A stretch of DNA of 64,000 nt, from positions 1,116,001 to 1,180,000 of the forward strand of contig NZ_JAGIOH010000001.1 of assembly GCF_017876625.1 (NCBI RefSeq), read 5' to 3'. Numbering within the stretch: position 1 is the stretch's first letter; each line of letters begins with the position of its first letter. The position numbers were made by a program, and so were the translations under genes. The stretch is from Streptomyces syringium (GTDB lineage Bacteria; Actinomycetota; Actinomycetes; Streptomycetales; Streptomycetaceae). Below are positions 51,875-62,541 of this stretch, in pieces. Under the pieces are notes generated by a model that worked only from the letters and a program-made list of their open reading frames with translations, was not told the DNA's origin and did no database searches.

Positions 51875-53122
51875 ATGGACGGCAGGCGATCGGGGAGCGT
51901 GACGGGTGCGGATTCGGCGTATCCGTGGTTGCTCCCGTCCGCCGTCGCCGACCCCGGCACCGCCGGCGACGGATCGCGGCGCACCGTGCGCGACTGGGTC
52001 GTCGACATCTGCTGCCTCGCCGTCGCCGGCGTGGTGGGGCTGCTGGTCGTGGAGTCCCTGCGGCACGATCCGGACGTCCCCGGCGCCCTCCTCCTCGCCG
52101 ATCAGCTCATAGGAGCCGCGGCCTGCACGGCGTTGTGGCTGCGCCGCCGGTGGCCGGTGGGGCTCGCGGTCGTCCTCGTGGTGCTGTCCGTCGTGGCACC
52201 GTGCGCGGCGGGCGCGATGCTGGTGGCGGTGTTCACGGTCGCGGTGCACCGGCCGTTCAAGGCGGTGGCCGCGGTGGGGGCCTTGGCCCTGGTCACGGCC
52301 CCCGTCTCGGCCGCCGTCCGGCCCGACCCCGATCTGACGTTCATCGTGTCGGCCGTGGCCGGGGTGCTGCTGGTGCTGACGGTGATCGGCTGGGGCATGT
52401 TCCTGCGCTCGCGCCGCCAGTTGGTGGTGTCGCTGCGCGAGCGTGCCCGGCGTGCCGAGGCCGAGGCCGGGCTCCGTGCCGAGCGGGCGCAGCGCCTCGC
52501 CCGGGAGGACATCGCCCGCGAGATGCACGATGTGCTGGCGCACCGGCTGTCTCTGCTGTGCGTCCACGCGGGGGCGTTGGAGTTCCGCCCGGACGCGCCG
52601 CCGGCCGAAGTGGCCAGGGCCGCCGGGGTGATACGCGACAGCGCGCATCAGGCGCTGCAGGATCTGCGGGAGGTGATCGGTGTGCTGCGTGCCCCCGGCG
52701 GTGTCGACGGTGCCGAGGCGGGCCGGCCACAGCCCACCCTCGCGGAGTTGGACGATCTGGTGGAGGAGTCACGGCAGGCGGGCATGGTGGTGACGTTCGA
52801 CAGCCGGGTCGTCGATCCGCGGAGCGTGCCGCCGGCCACGGGCCGTACGGCCTACCGGATCGTCCAGGAGGCGTTGACCAACGCCCGTAAGCACGCCCCG
52901 GGTGCCGAGGTGGCCGTACGGACCGCCGGTGACCGGCGGCAGGGGCTCACGATCGAGGTGGTCAATCCGGCGGGCAAGGAGGAGAGCGGTGCCGTGCCCG
53001 GTTCCGGCCAGGGTCTGATCGGGCTGTCCGAGCGCGCGACCCTCGCCGGGGGCCGACTCGCCCACGGACCCACTGCCGACGGCGGCTTCCGGTTGCACGG
53101 CTGGCTACCGTGGCGGACATGA
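51875..53122 (+). CDS. Sensor histidine kinase (HisKA_3 type)
   Basis: A 415-residue NarL-class kinase. Helices span residues 40-175 (four to five), followed by a coiled linker (RERARRAEAEAGLRAERAQ). Phosphoacceptor box EDIAREMHDVLAHRLS has His218. ATP site: QEALTNARKHA and GQGLIGLSERATLAGG. The -10 hexamer TAGATT (51862-51867) sits 7 nt before ATG 51875, so the mRNA is probably leaderless. Overlaps its response regulator by 4 nt. Confidence 0.9.
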   Translation: MDGRRSGSVTGADSAYPWLLPSAVADPGTAGDGSRRTVRDWVVDICCLAVAGVVGLLVVESLRHDPDVPGALLLADQLIGAAACTALWLRRRWPVGLAVVLVVLSVVAPCAAGAMLVAVFTVAVHRPFKAVAAVGALALVTAPVSAAVRPDPDLTFIVSAVAGVLLVLTVIGWGMFLRSRRQLVVSLRERARRAEAEAGLRAERAQRLAREDIAREMHDVLAHRLSLLCVHAGALEFRPDAPPAEVARAAGVIRDSAHQALQDLREVIGVLRAPGGVDGAEAGRPQPTLAELDDLVEESRQAGMVVTFDSRVVDPRSVPPATGRTAYRIVQEALTNARKHAPGAEVAVRTAGDRRQGLTIEVVNPAGKEESGAVPGSGQGLIGLSERATLAGGRLAHGPTADGGFRLHGWLPWRT

Positions 53123-53799
53123 ACGTGCCGCAGACCCCGCCGATCCGCGTCCTGCTCGTCGACGACGACCCGCTCGTCAGGGCCGGGCTGTCGTTCATGC
53201 TCGGCGGGCTGCCCGACCTGGAGATCGTCGGTGAGGCGGCCGACGGCTCGGAGGTCGCCGCTCTGGTGGACCGGCACTCCCCCGACGTGGTGCTGATGGA
53301 CATCCGGATGCCGTCGGTGGACGGGCTGGCGGCCACGGAGGCGCTGCGCCGCCGGGAGTCTCCGCCGGAGGTCATTGTGCTGACCACGTTCCACGCCGAT
53401 GAGCAGGTACTGCGGGCGTTGCGGGCAGGGGCCGCGGGCTTCGTGCTCAAGGACACTCCGCCCGCGGAGATCGTCGAGGCGGTGCGCCGGGTCGCGGCCG
53501 GTGTCCCGGTGCTCTCCCCCACGGTGACCCGGCAGCTCATCGAGCGGGTGACGGACCGGGGGCCGGATCGCGGCGCGGAGGCGCGGGAGCGGCTGGCGCG
53601 ATTGAACGACCGCGAGCGCCAGGTGGCGATCGCGGTGGGGCGCGGCCGGTCGAACGCGGAGATCGCCGCCGCCCTCTTCATGAGCGTGGCGACCGTCAAG
53701 GCCCATGTCTCGCGGATCCTGACCAAGCTCGACCTGAACAACCGGGTGCAGATCGCGCTGCTCGCGCATGACGCCGGGCGGCTCGACGCGGAGTCCTGA
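53119..53799 (+). CDS. NarL/LuxR-family response regulator
   Basis: A 226-residue response regulator: receiver with VDDD, phosphoacceptor Asp61 (VLMDIRMP) and Lys111 (FVLKD), then a LuxR helix-turn-helix (LNDRERQVAIAVGRGRSNAE and VATVKAHVSRILTKL). ATG 53119 overlaps the kinase TGA. Targets unknown; the small membrane protein divergent from the kinase is the nearest candidate. Terminated at 53881. Confidence 0.9.
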   Translation: MNVPQTPPIRVLLVDDDPLVRAGLSFMLGGLPDLEIVGEAADGSEVAALVDRHSPDVVLMDIRMPSVDGLAATEALRRRESPPEVIVLTTFHADEQVLRALRAGAAGFVLKDTPPAEIVEAVRRVAAGVPVLSPTVTRQLIERVTDRGPDRGAEARERLARLNDRERQVAIAVGRGRSNAEIAAALFMSVATVKAHVSRILTKLDLNNRVQIALLAHDAGRLDAES

Positions 53800-53880
53800 G
53801 CGGCCGCGGGGTCTCCGCCGCCCGGAGCGAGGCGTCACGCTGCGTGTTCCCGCGCGTCTTCCCCGTCGCGTCCGGGCGGC

Positions 53881-53915
53881 CCGGCCCTGACCCCGATTAC
53901 CCAGCTCAGGGCCGG
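53881..53915 (+). terminator. Terminator of the second two-component operon
   Basis: CCGGCCCTGA (53881-53890) pairs with TCAGGGCCGG (53906-53915) around a 15-nt loop, 82 nt after the response-regulator stop. Confidence 0.65.
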
Positions 53916-54177
53916 TGCGCCCGCAGCACCGGCAGACCCGCCGGCCCTCCCGGCGTGACCCCGAGGCGACCCACAGTGATCATCGGCGTACCCCGCGCAC
54001 CGTGTTGCGCAATCGCCTTGGAATCTATGCCCGGCCGTCGCACGGCTGTTACATAACAGCGGGGAAACAGCGCGTTGAGGGTCGTAGGATCGAACTCATG
54101 ATCAATGGGTGATTAGTTCGCTTCGCCCCTTTCGTTGTACTACCGCGCGCACTTGGCGCAGGAGATAGGAGACCCCT
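53916..54177 (+). promoter_or_regulatory. Upstream region of the PIG-L gene with a palindrome
   Basis: The 378-bp interval before the PIG-L gene (53800-54177) holds no gene. It contains the terminator above, the palindrome GCTGTTA-CA-TAACAGC at 54045-54060, and a candidate promoter TTGAGG (54075) with CATGAT 16 nt later. The palindrome ends 14 bp before the -35 and is a plausible activator or repressor site. Confidence 0.45.
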
Positions 54178-56373
54178 GTGCCGGGGCACATACCGCGTCG
54201 ACGCATGCTCCAGATCGCCGGCGGTTCGCTCGTCGTCGGTACGGGCGCGGTGGGTGCCTGGCAGTGGCTGGCACCCGAGGCGAAGCAGGTCACCAAGCAG
54301 GGCAAGTTCCCGGCGCGCCAGGCGAAGGCCCGGGCGACCGAGTCGTTCGTGCACGTCATCGCGCACCCCGACGACTCCCTCTACTTCATGAACCCGGAGC
54401 TGGAGCAGGCCATACGCAGCGGCGCCCCGGCCGTGACGGTCTGCCTGACCGGCGGGGAGTCCGACGGGCGCAACGCCCTGACGCACAGCCCCCATTACAT
54501 GAAGCTGCCCGAGCGGCGCGGTGACTTCGTCCGGGCCCGTTTCAACGGCTTCCGCGAGGCGACCGCCCGGATGGCCACCGGCAACTGGCTCAGCCCCTGG
54601 GACGTGGAGACGCTGACGCTCCTGCCCGGCTTCGAGGTCGAGCTGCAGACGCTGCGGGCCGCCCCCCAGGTCCAGCTGATCTTCATGGAGCTCATAGAGG
54701 CCCGCACCATGCGAGGGCCGCGCAAGGACAGTCTGCGCGGGCTGTGGCTCGGGGCGACCCCGAAGCTGACGACCCTCAAGCCCACCGGGAGTCCGGTCCG
54801 GCGCACCTTCCACTACGGCCGCCAGCAGCTGATCGACTCGCTCGCCGCCGTCATGGAGCGCTACCAGCCGACCGTCGTGCGGACCCTCGACCCGAACCCC
54901 ACCCACATGCCGCAGGACCCGCACTACCCCAACACCCCGCCGGCGCTCCAGGGCATCGGGGCGTACTACGACCACCAGGACCACACCTCCTCCGCCCACT
55001 TCGCGCAGGCGGCGCTCGCCGAGTACTGGGGCCGCAAGCACGCGCGTCCCACCGCCGTGGAGAGCTACGTCGGCTACGAGGTCGGAAACCTGAAGCTGCC
55101 CGCCAACCTCGACGCGGCCGCCATCGCGCACAAGATAGAGCTGCTGGACATCTACGGCTGGGTGGACGGCAAGGACTGCGGCGACCGGGCCGGCTGCGGT
55201 GACCGCAAGGTCGGCGCCCGTTCCAAGAACTCCCCCTGGTCCAATCACCTCCGGCACCGGGCGACGGGCACCCAGCGCTGGGTGCAGCCGCTCCCCGACG
55301 GCCGGCTCGCGGCGTTCGCGGTGCTGGACGGCACCGCGCAGTGCTGGACCGAGCGGACGCCCGGCAGCGGCATCTGGTCCACGCCCGCCCCGGTCGGACC
55401 CGCCCCGGTCCGCGGCTCGATGCTGGAGGGCCAGGTCCAGGCCGTGCGGCTGCCCGACGGCACCCTGCGGCTGTTCTCCATCCGTACCGTGCTCCCCACG
55501 CCCGGCAAGGAGCACCACCGCGAGCTCGTCACCTCCCTCCAGACGGGCAGGGTCACCGGCGGCGGCACCCCGCTGTTCGGGCCCTGGGAGTCCCTCGGCT
55601 CGCCGGAGGCGGACGACCCGCAGCGGTCGATGGAGATGGGCTACCCGGTCGCGGTCGTGGCCAAGGACGGCAAGGTCCACGTCTTCGTCAAGGACTGGGC
55701 GGGCGGTGTGGCCTTCCGCACCCACGCCGCCGGGGCCTGGTCGGACTGGGCACCCCTGCCGGCGGATCCGGGCCGGATGCTGAGGCTGGAGGACGGCCTC
55801 GACGCCGCGCTCGACGAGAAGGGCCGCCTGCACGTCGTCGCCGCCGACATCAAGACCGTCCACCACTGGGTGTCCGAGGACGCCGACGGTCCGCTGAACC
55901 TGTCCGAGCCGACGCGGCTGCCCGCCACCACCGGCCCGCTGACGCTGGTCCCGCTGCCCGGCGGTGGCATGCGGATGGCCACGCGCCGACCGGGCACGGC
56001 GCGCGTGATGATCGCCGACCGGCCCGCGGAGAAGGGCAATTGGCGGCAGACGGCCGAGTGCGCCCCGATCGGCGGATACGGCCGGGTGGCCATGGCACAG
56101 GCCGGGAACACGGCCGTGCTGGCCGCCCGCGACGACAAGGGCCTCGTCCGGGTGTCCACGGGCTCGGGCCGCCCCGGTCCCTGGCAGGAGGCGGGCGTCC
56201 CGCACCGGGGCACCGCCGGGATCACCCAGGACGCCCAGGGGCGGACGGTCGCCGTCGTCCTGGGGTCGGACGGCCTGCTCAGCAGCACCCGCGGCAGCGG
56301 CTCGGGGACGACGGACTTCGCGGACTGGATCTCCCACGACGGCAAGCCGCTGAGCGACCTCCAGTCCTCGTAG
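54178..56373 (+). CDS. Tat-exported PIG-L deacetylase with beta-propeller C-terminus
   Basis: A 731-residue secreted enzyme. A twin-arginine-type signal, PRRRMLQIAGGSLVVGTGAVG, starts it. The PIG-L/LmbE zinc deacetylase domain (about 55-340) has the metal motif AHPDD and a distal DHQDH. It would remove acetyl groups from N-acetylated sugars. Residues 370-720 form repeated strands (DGRLAAFAVLDGTAQCW, GTLRLFSIRTV, KVHVFVKDWAGGVAF, LHVVAADIKTVHHW), a beta-propeller similar in style to the protein at 48708-49742. AGGAGA precedes GTG 54178. Likely acts on extracellular glycans. Confidence 0.88.
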   Translation: MPGHIPRRRMLQIAGGSLVVGTGAVGAWQWLAPEAKQVTKQGKFPARQAKARATESFVHVIAHPDDSLYFMNPELEQAIRSGAPAVTVCLTGGESDGRNALTHSPHYMKLPERRGDFVRARFNGFREATARMATGNWLSPWDVETLTLLPGFEVELQTLRAAPQVQLIFMELIEARTMRGPRKDSLRGLWLGATPKLTTLKPTGSPVRRTFHYGRQQLIDSLAAVMERYQPTVVRTLDPNPTHMPQDPHYPNTPPALQGIGAYYDHQDHTSSAHFAQAALAEYWGRKHARPTAVESYVGYEVGNLKLPANLDAAAIAHKIELLDIYGWVDGKDCGDRAGCGDRKVGARSKNSPWSNHLRHRATGTQRWVQPLPDGRLAAFAVLDGTAQCWTERTPGSGIWSTPAPVGPAPVRGSMLEGQVQAVRLPDGTLRLFSIRTVLPTPGKEHHRELVTSLQTGRVTGGGTPLFGPWESLGSPEADDPQRSMEMGYPVAVVAKDGKVHVFVKDWAGGVAFRTHAAGAWSDWAPLPADPGRMLRLEDGLDAALDEKGRLHVVAADIKTVHHWVSEDADGPLNLSEPTRLPATTGPLTLVPLPGGGMRMATRRPGTARVMIADRPAEKGNWRQTAECAPIGGYGRVAMAQAGNTAVLAARDDKGLVRVSTGSGRPGPWQEAGVPHRGTAGITQDAQGRTVAVVLGSDGLLSSTRGSGSGTTDFADWISHDGKPLSDLQSS

Positions 56374-56414
56374 AGCCGACGTCCTCGTAGAGCCGACGTC
56401 CTCGTGGAGCCCCG
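56364..56414 (+). repeat. 17-bp tandem repeat over the PIG-L stop codon
   Basis: The unit GTCCTCGTAGAGCCGAC occurs twice exactly (56364-56380, 56381-56397) and a third time with three changes (56398-56414). The gene's TAG stop is in the first copy. It suggests slippage or recent duplication at the gene end. Confidence 0.7.
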
Positions 56415-56432
56415 GCCACCGGGCGCTCGTAC

Positions 56433-56470
56433 GAGTGGGGGGCGTGACCTGTCGGTCACGCCCCCCACTC
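56433..56470. terminator. Bidirectional terminator, 17-bp perfect stem
   Basis: 56433-56449 and 56454-56470 are perfect reverse complements around a TGTC loop, between the convergent PIG-L and choA genes. Confidence 0.85.
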
Positions 56471-56486
56471 ACTTCACCTCACCACG

Positions 56487-58133
<1,647 letters not shown>

Positions 58134-58231
58134 TTACCTGACCTTTCCGGCACTGCACTGTGCTGGATCAATGGGGGATTTACGGGGGATTCACTGATGT
58201 GTCCGGGTCCCTCGCGGGCGGGGGTCCCGGG

Positions 58232-58252
58232 CGTGGACCGTGCCGGTCCACG
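58232..58252 (-). terminator. Hairpin between choP and choA
   Basis: CGTGGACC and GGTCCACG pair over 8 bp with a 5-nt loop in the 144-nt choP-choA gap. It could reduce read-through and make choA partly independent of choP. Confidence 0.4.
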
Positions 58253-58271
58253 GGCCTGGGGGCTCCGCCGG

Positions 58272-59480
58272 TTACCAGGCCACCGGGGCCCGGCGGACGC
58301 CGCGGACCGGCGCGTCGTGGCGGAGCGGGAGCTGCCGCAGGGGCACGGGCGCCCGCAGGCAGGGGAAGCGCCGCAGCAGGGCGCCGAGGGCGACGCGCAG
58401 CTCGATGCGGGCCAGTTGCCGTCCGAGGCACCGGTGGGCGCCGTGCCCGAAGGCCAGATGGCCGGTGGCGTCCCGGGCGGGATCGAGCGCGGCGGGGGCG
58501 GCGAAGTGCTCGGGATCGTGATTGGCGGCGGCCAGCGAGACCATGACGATCTCACCCGCCCGGACGAGCCGCCCGTCGATCTCGACGTCCTCCAGGGCCG
58601 CGCGGGTGGGCCCGTGGTGGACGACGCTCAGATGGCGCAGCAGTTCCTCGACCGCGCCGTCGATGAGCGACGGATCGGCGCGCAGCGCGGCCAGTTGCCC
58701 CGGGTCCTCCAGCAGGGTGAGCACGCCGAGGGCCAGTTGGTGGGCCACCGTCTCGTGACCGGCCGCCAGCAGCAGGAAGGCGATCGAGGCGAGTTCCTCG
58801 TCGGTCAGTGCGTCGTCGGCGGCGATCAGGCCGCTCAGCAGGTCGTCGCCGGGGTGTGCGCGCCTTCGCGGCACCAGCCGGTGCAGATACGCGTTGAGGC
58901 TCGCGAAGGCGCCCAGTACGGCCTCGGCGGTCTCCCCGAGGCCGCTCCACACGGCGCTCGCGCGCTGGAATTCCTCGCGGTCGGCGTCGGGCACCCCGAG
59001 CAGCTCGCAGATCACCAGGGAGGGCAGCGGCAGCGCGAAGTGCTCGAGGAGGTCGGCGGGGGCGCCGTGGCGCTCCATCGCGTCGAGCAGTTCTTCGGCG
59101 CTCTTCTCGATCCATTCGGTGAGCCGCTGCATGCGGTCGTCGGTCAATTGGCCGAGGAGCAGCTTGCGGTAATGCTGTTCCTCGGGTTTTTCACGCATAT
59201 TTTCTTGCCGGTTGAACATTCCGGTCGGTGCGGCCGGGGATTCCCCGAGGGTGGGTGCGCGGGGCACCGGCGGGTGGTGCCGTTCCCCCTTGGCACTGAA
59301 CCGGGGGTCGGCGAGCACCGCCCGTGCGGTGGAATACCCGGTGACGAGCCATCCCGGCCGGCCGTCCTCGAAGGTCAGCCGGGTGATCGGCGGTTCCCCG
59401 CGCGCTCCTTGCGGGCACTGCGGCAGGCCGCGGGCGTTCTCCCGGACGGTGGGGAAAGACACCGACGCGAGTTCGGTCAT
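58272..59480 (-). CDS. choP: Cytochrome P450, ChoP-type
   Basis: A 402-residue soluble P450. I-helix oxygen motif LLAAGHETVAHQLA, ExxR in EELLRHLSVVHHGPTR, and heme loop FGHGAHRCLGRQLARIEL with the thiolate Cys. It is longer by about 20 residues than the classic ChoP. In cholesterol-oxidase operons this P450 is upstream of choA; its physiological substrate is not settled. ATG 59480 with AAAGGGCGG. The first residues (FPTVRENARGLPQCP) are standard for the CYP105-like class. Confidence 0.9.
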   Translation of the reverse strand: MTELASVSFPTVRENARGLPQCPQGARGEPPITRLTFEDGRPGWLVTGYSTARAVLADPRFSAKGERHHPPVPRAPTLGESPAAPTGMFNRQENMREKPEEQHYRKLLLGQLTDDRMQRLTEWIEKSAEELLDAMERHGAPADLLEHFALPLPSLVICELLGVPDADREEFQRASAVWSGLGETAEAVLGAFASLNAYLHRLVPRRRAHPGDDLLSGLIAADDALTDEELASIAFLLLAAGHETVAHQLALGVLTLLEDPGQLAALRADPSLIDGAVEELLRHLSVVHHGPTRAALEDVEIDGRLVRAGEIVMVSLAAANHDPEHFAAPAALDPARDATGHLAFGHGAHRCLGRQLARIELRVALGALLRRFPCLRAPVPLRQLPLRHDAPVRGVRRAPVAW

Positions 59481-59661
59481 GTCCGCCCTTTCGATGACGC
59501 TCTTCACCTGCCCGCGAGCCTTTTCGCCTCCGTCGGCGCGGCATGTTCCGCACGGGCCGAAGGGCTGTTGGAAAAGGACGTTATGGACGCGGTGCGAAGC
59601 CTGTCAACGAATTCATTCCGCGGGGCGCTAACCCTGTGGTGAGCATCGTGGGAGGTACGGG

Positions 59662-62541
59662 TTACCGAGGGTTCACGCCATGCTTCGGTTCGGTTCCGGA
59701 CTCTTTGGTTCGGGTGAGTTCGGTACGGTTCGGCGCGGTCGTTCCGCTGGGGGTGGTCAGGGTCGCCCGGGGTGCCGGCGGCTCGGCCGTGGTGTCGCCC
59801 AACAGGTGGCCCAGCTCGGCGAGTTGCGCCCGGCCCGTCACATTGAGCTTGCGGTAGGCGTGTGTGAGGTGCTTCTCCACCGCCCGTGAACTCACCTCGA
59901 GCCGCTCGGCGATGTCCTTGTTCGCCTCTCCGGCCGCGGCGAGGGCGGCGACGCGGCGTTCGGCCTTCGTCAGGTGCGCGACGGCCGCCGAGCTCCTGCC
60001 GCGGGAGAGGTTCCCCAGCTCACGCGCCGCCCGCTCGGCGAGCCAGGTGGCACCACAGCCCTCCGCCTCCTCCCGGGCCCGGCGCAGGTGGGTCTCGGCC
60101 TCGGCCTGCCCGTCGGCCCCCAGCCGCCGGCCGAGCAGGAGGGCGGTCCTGGCCCGCTCCAGGGCGTTGATGCCGCCTTCCAGGGTCTCGGCGGACTCCC
60201 GCAGCAGCGCGATGCCGCGCTCTCCCTCGGCGATGGCCCCCCGGACCCGCTGGGCCCGGCCGATCGCCACCCGGGTGCCCCAGGCCAGGGCGCGGGCGTA
60301 CTCCTCCTCGATGAGGTCGTGGGCCTGTGCCGTGTTGCCCATCCGGTGGTGCAGCCCGGCCGCCCAGGCGCGCCAGGGGAAGACGGCGGGGTTACGCCAG
60401 TCGGCGCGCTCGGCGGAGCGCCCCCAGTCCAGGAAGTACTCCAGGGCGCTCGGCGCGTCACCGCGCATCGCCGCGGTGACGCCGCGCACGAGCTGCAGGG
60501 AGGACGGCCGGTAGCCGTGGTCGGCGCCCTCACGGCGGTAGGACAGCAGCCGCCGGGTCAGCTCCGGGTCGCGGCTCTCGATGGCGGTCACGACGACGGC
60601 GGTCATCGACTGGAGGGTGGCCCACTCGGCGCCGCCCAGGGCGAGCACTTCGTAGGCACGCGCGCGTGCCTCTTCGAGGCGGCCCTGGGCGAGGGCGACG
60701 TGGGTGAGCTCGATGCCGATCACCGTCTGGGGGACGGTGGCGTTCTCCCGGCGGGCCTGTTCCCGGGCGGTCTCCAGCCAGGGTCCGATCGTCTCGAAGG
60801 AGTCCGCCGCGATGAGGCTGTGGGTCAGCAGCGGCAGGGCGGTGTAGGCGTGGTTGGGCGAGGCGGGTTCGTACTGGAGGATCCGGTTGGCCAGCCGGGC
60901 CACGTCGGCCGCCCGCATGCCCTGCGCCATGGTGGCGCCGTGCAGGAGCACGGTGACCAGCTCCCGCTCGGCCGCGGTCCGCAGGGACGGGTTCGGCCCC
61001 ATGGCACGCAAGCGGTCGGCGCAGCCGGGCAGTTGGCCCGGACCGCTCACCGCCACGTGCCGCAGCCGGGCTTCGAGCCGCAGCGCCAGGTCGCGCTCGG
61101 CGCCGCCGAGGCGCTCGGGATCGCCGAGGTCCTCGGCCGTGCGGGCGACGAGTTCGACGCACGGCGGCGGGCAGGAGCCGAGCATCGAGGGCGGGATGCG
61201 GGTGGCCGCCATGGCGCGCTGCGCGGCCGACGGGAGCAGCAGCAGCGCCTGCGAGATGTGCCGCATCGCGGCCAGCGGGTCGAAGGCCCGCTCGATGGTG
61301 GCCAGGTCGACGAGGAGCGTGGCCCGCTCCCCTCCGGTGGGTGAGCTGCCGAGCAGGGCCCGCCGCAGATAGCGGGCGGCGTCCTCGGGTGCGCCGCGGC
61401 GCAGGGCCGCGTTGGCCGCGGCGCGCAGCACCTCGACCGCCCAGCCGTCCTGGCAGGAGGTGGCGGCGAGGAGTTGCGCCGCCGCCTGCTCCGCGGGGTG
61501 GCCGCCGTTGTGCAGGAGCAGGGCGGCGTAGATGTGGATGTCCTCCTGCTCGGCGGGGGTCATCAGTTCCTCGACGGCGTCGCGCACCGCCGGGTGGGCG
61601 AACCGGGGCACGGGGCCCGCGGCCAGCAGCCCGAGACGGGCCAGGCCCCGGACGGCCGCGTCGCGGCCGGTCTCGTCGAGGCCGGCGAGCCTGCCGACGA
61701 GCACGGGATCGGCCGGGTCGTCGAGGACCGCCATCGCCTTGGCCATGTCCCGCACGGGTCCGGGCTGGGAGCGCAGGGCGACGACGAGCCGCTCGCGCAG
61801 CGCCGGCAGCCGCAGCCCGTGGACGGCTCCGGCCCGGGCGGCGACGGGCTCGTCCGTATCGGCGAGGCCCGCCAGGGTCGCGGTGAGGAAGAGGGGGTTG
61901 CCGCCGGTGGCCTTGTGGCAGGTGGTGACGAAGGCGGGGGCGCCGGGGCGGCCGAAGCGGGCGGCCACCAGCTCGGCCGTGCCGCGCGCGGACAGCGGGC
62001 CGGGGCGCAGTGTGTGCGCCGCGCGGTCGGTGACCTCGTGGACGCGCGGCTCCTCGGCCCGGGTGTCGCCGTCGCGGACGGTGACGACCACGGTGACGGG
62101 CAGCCGCGGCAGTCTCTTGGCCAGGTGGGCGAGCCAGCGCAGCGAGGGCGGGTCGGCCCACTGGAGGTCGTCCACCAGCATCAGCAGCGGTCCGCGCGCA
62201 CTGTGGTGGTCCACCAGCGCGAGGAGTTCGCGGTGCGGTTCGGCGTCGACGGCCGCCCCGGTCGCGTCGGCGGGCGGCTCGACGCAGGTCTCGGGCAGCA
62301 GGGGCTCCAGGAGCTGGGAGACCACCCCGAACACGAAGTCCGCCTCGAGGAGGGCTCCGCTCGCGCGCAGGACGGTGGTGCCGCGCGCCTCCGCGAGGGC
62401 GGGCAGGGCGCGGAGCAGGGCGCTCTTGCCGACGCCGACGCCACCGGTGACGACGACCAGCGAGCCGCTGCCCCCTTCGGCCGCCGCCATCGCCGCCGCG
62501 ATCACGTCCAGTTCGCGTCGGCGGTCGAGCAGGGGTGTCAT
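59662..62541 (-). CDS. LAL-type (LuxR large ATP-binding) regulator
   Basis: A 959-residue MalT/LAL regulator. N-terminal AAA-like ATPase: Walker A TGGVGVGKSALLRAL (Lys39) and Walker B LLMLVDDLQWAD. A long helical TPR-like middle follows. The C-terminal LuxR helix-turn-helix (LTKAERRVAALAAAGEANKD, then SSRAVEKHLTHAYRKLNVTG) is followed by a Pro/Thr-rich tail of about 40 residues. Such proteins are pathway-specific activators in polyene and other macrolide clusters. ATG 62541 overlaps the stop of a second LAL gene by 4 nt. Confidence 0.9.
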   Translation of the reverse strand: MTPLLDRRRELDVIAAAMAAAEGGSGSLVVVTGGVGVGKSALLRALPALAEARGTTVLRASGALLEADFVFGVVSQLLEPLLPETCVEPPADATGAAVDAEPHRELLALVDHHSARGPLLMLVDDLQWADPPSLRWLAHLAKRLPRLPVTVVVTVRDGDTRAEEPRVHEVTDRAAHTLRPGPLSARGTAELVAARFGRPGAPAFVTTCHKATGGNPLFLTATLAGLADTDEPVAARAGAVHGLRLPALRERLVVALRSQPGPVRDMAKAMAVLDDPADPVLVGRLAGLDETGRDAAVRGLARLGLLAAGPVPRFAHPAVRDAVEELMTPAEQEDIHIYAALLLHNGGHPAEQAAAQLLAATSCQDGWAVEVLRAAANAALRRGAPEDAARYLRRALLGSSPTGGERATLLVDLATIERAFDPLAAMRHISQALLLLPSAAQRAMAATRIPPSMLGSCPPPCVELVARTAEDLGDPERLGGAERDLALRLEARLRHVAVSGPGQLPGCADRLRAMGPNPSLRTAAERELVTVLLHGATMAQGMRAADVARLANRILQYEPASPNHAYTALPLLTHSLIAADSFETIGPWLETAREQARRENATVPQTVIGIELTHVALAQGRLEEARARAYEVLALGGAEWATLQSMTAVVVTAIESRDPELTRRLLSYRREGADHGYRPSSLQLVRGVTAAMRGDAPSALEYFLDWGRSAERADWRNPAVFPWRAWAAGLHHRMGNTAQAHDLIEEEYARALAWGTRVAIGRAQRVRGAIAEGERGIALLRESAETLEGGINALERARTALLLGRRLGADGQAEAETHLRRAREEAEGCGATWLAERAARELGNLSRGRSSAAVAHLTKAERRVAALAAAGEANKDIAERLEVSSRAVEKHLTHAYRKLNVTGRAQLAELGHLLGDTTAEPPAPRATLTTPSGTTAPNRTELTRTKESGTEPKHGVNPR

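Noticed and set aside
54048..54068. GlnR box (GTTAC ... GAAAC)
   Set aside because: The two half-sites are 16 bp apart rather than the 11 expected, so the match is not good enough.
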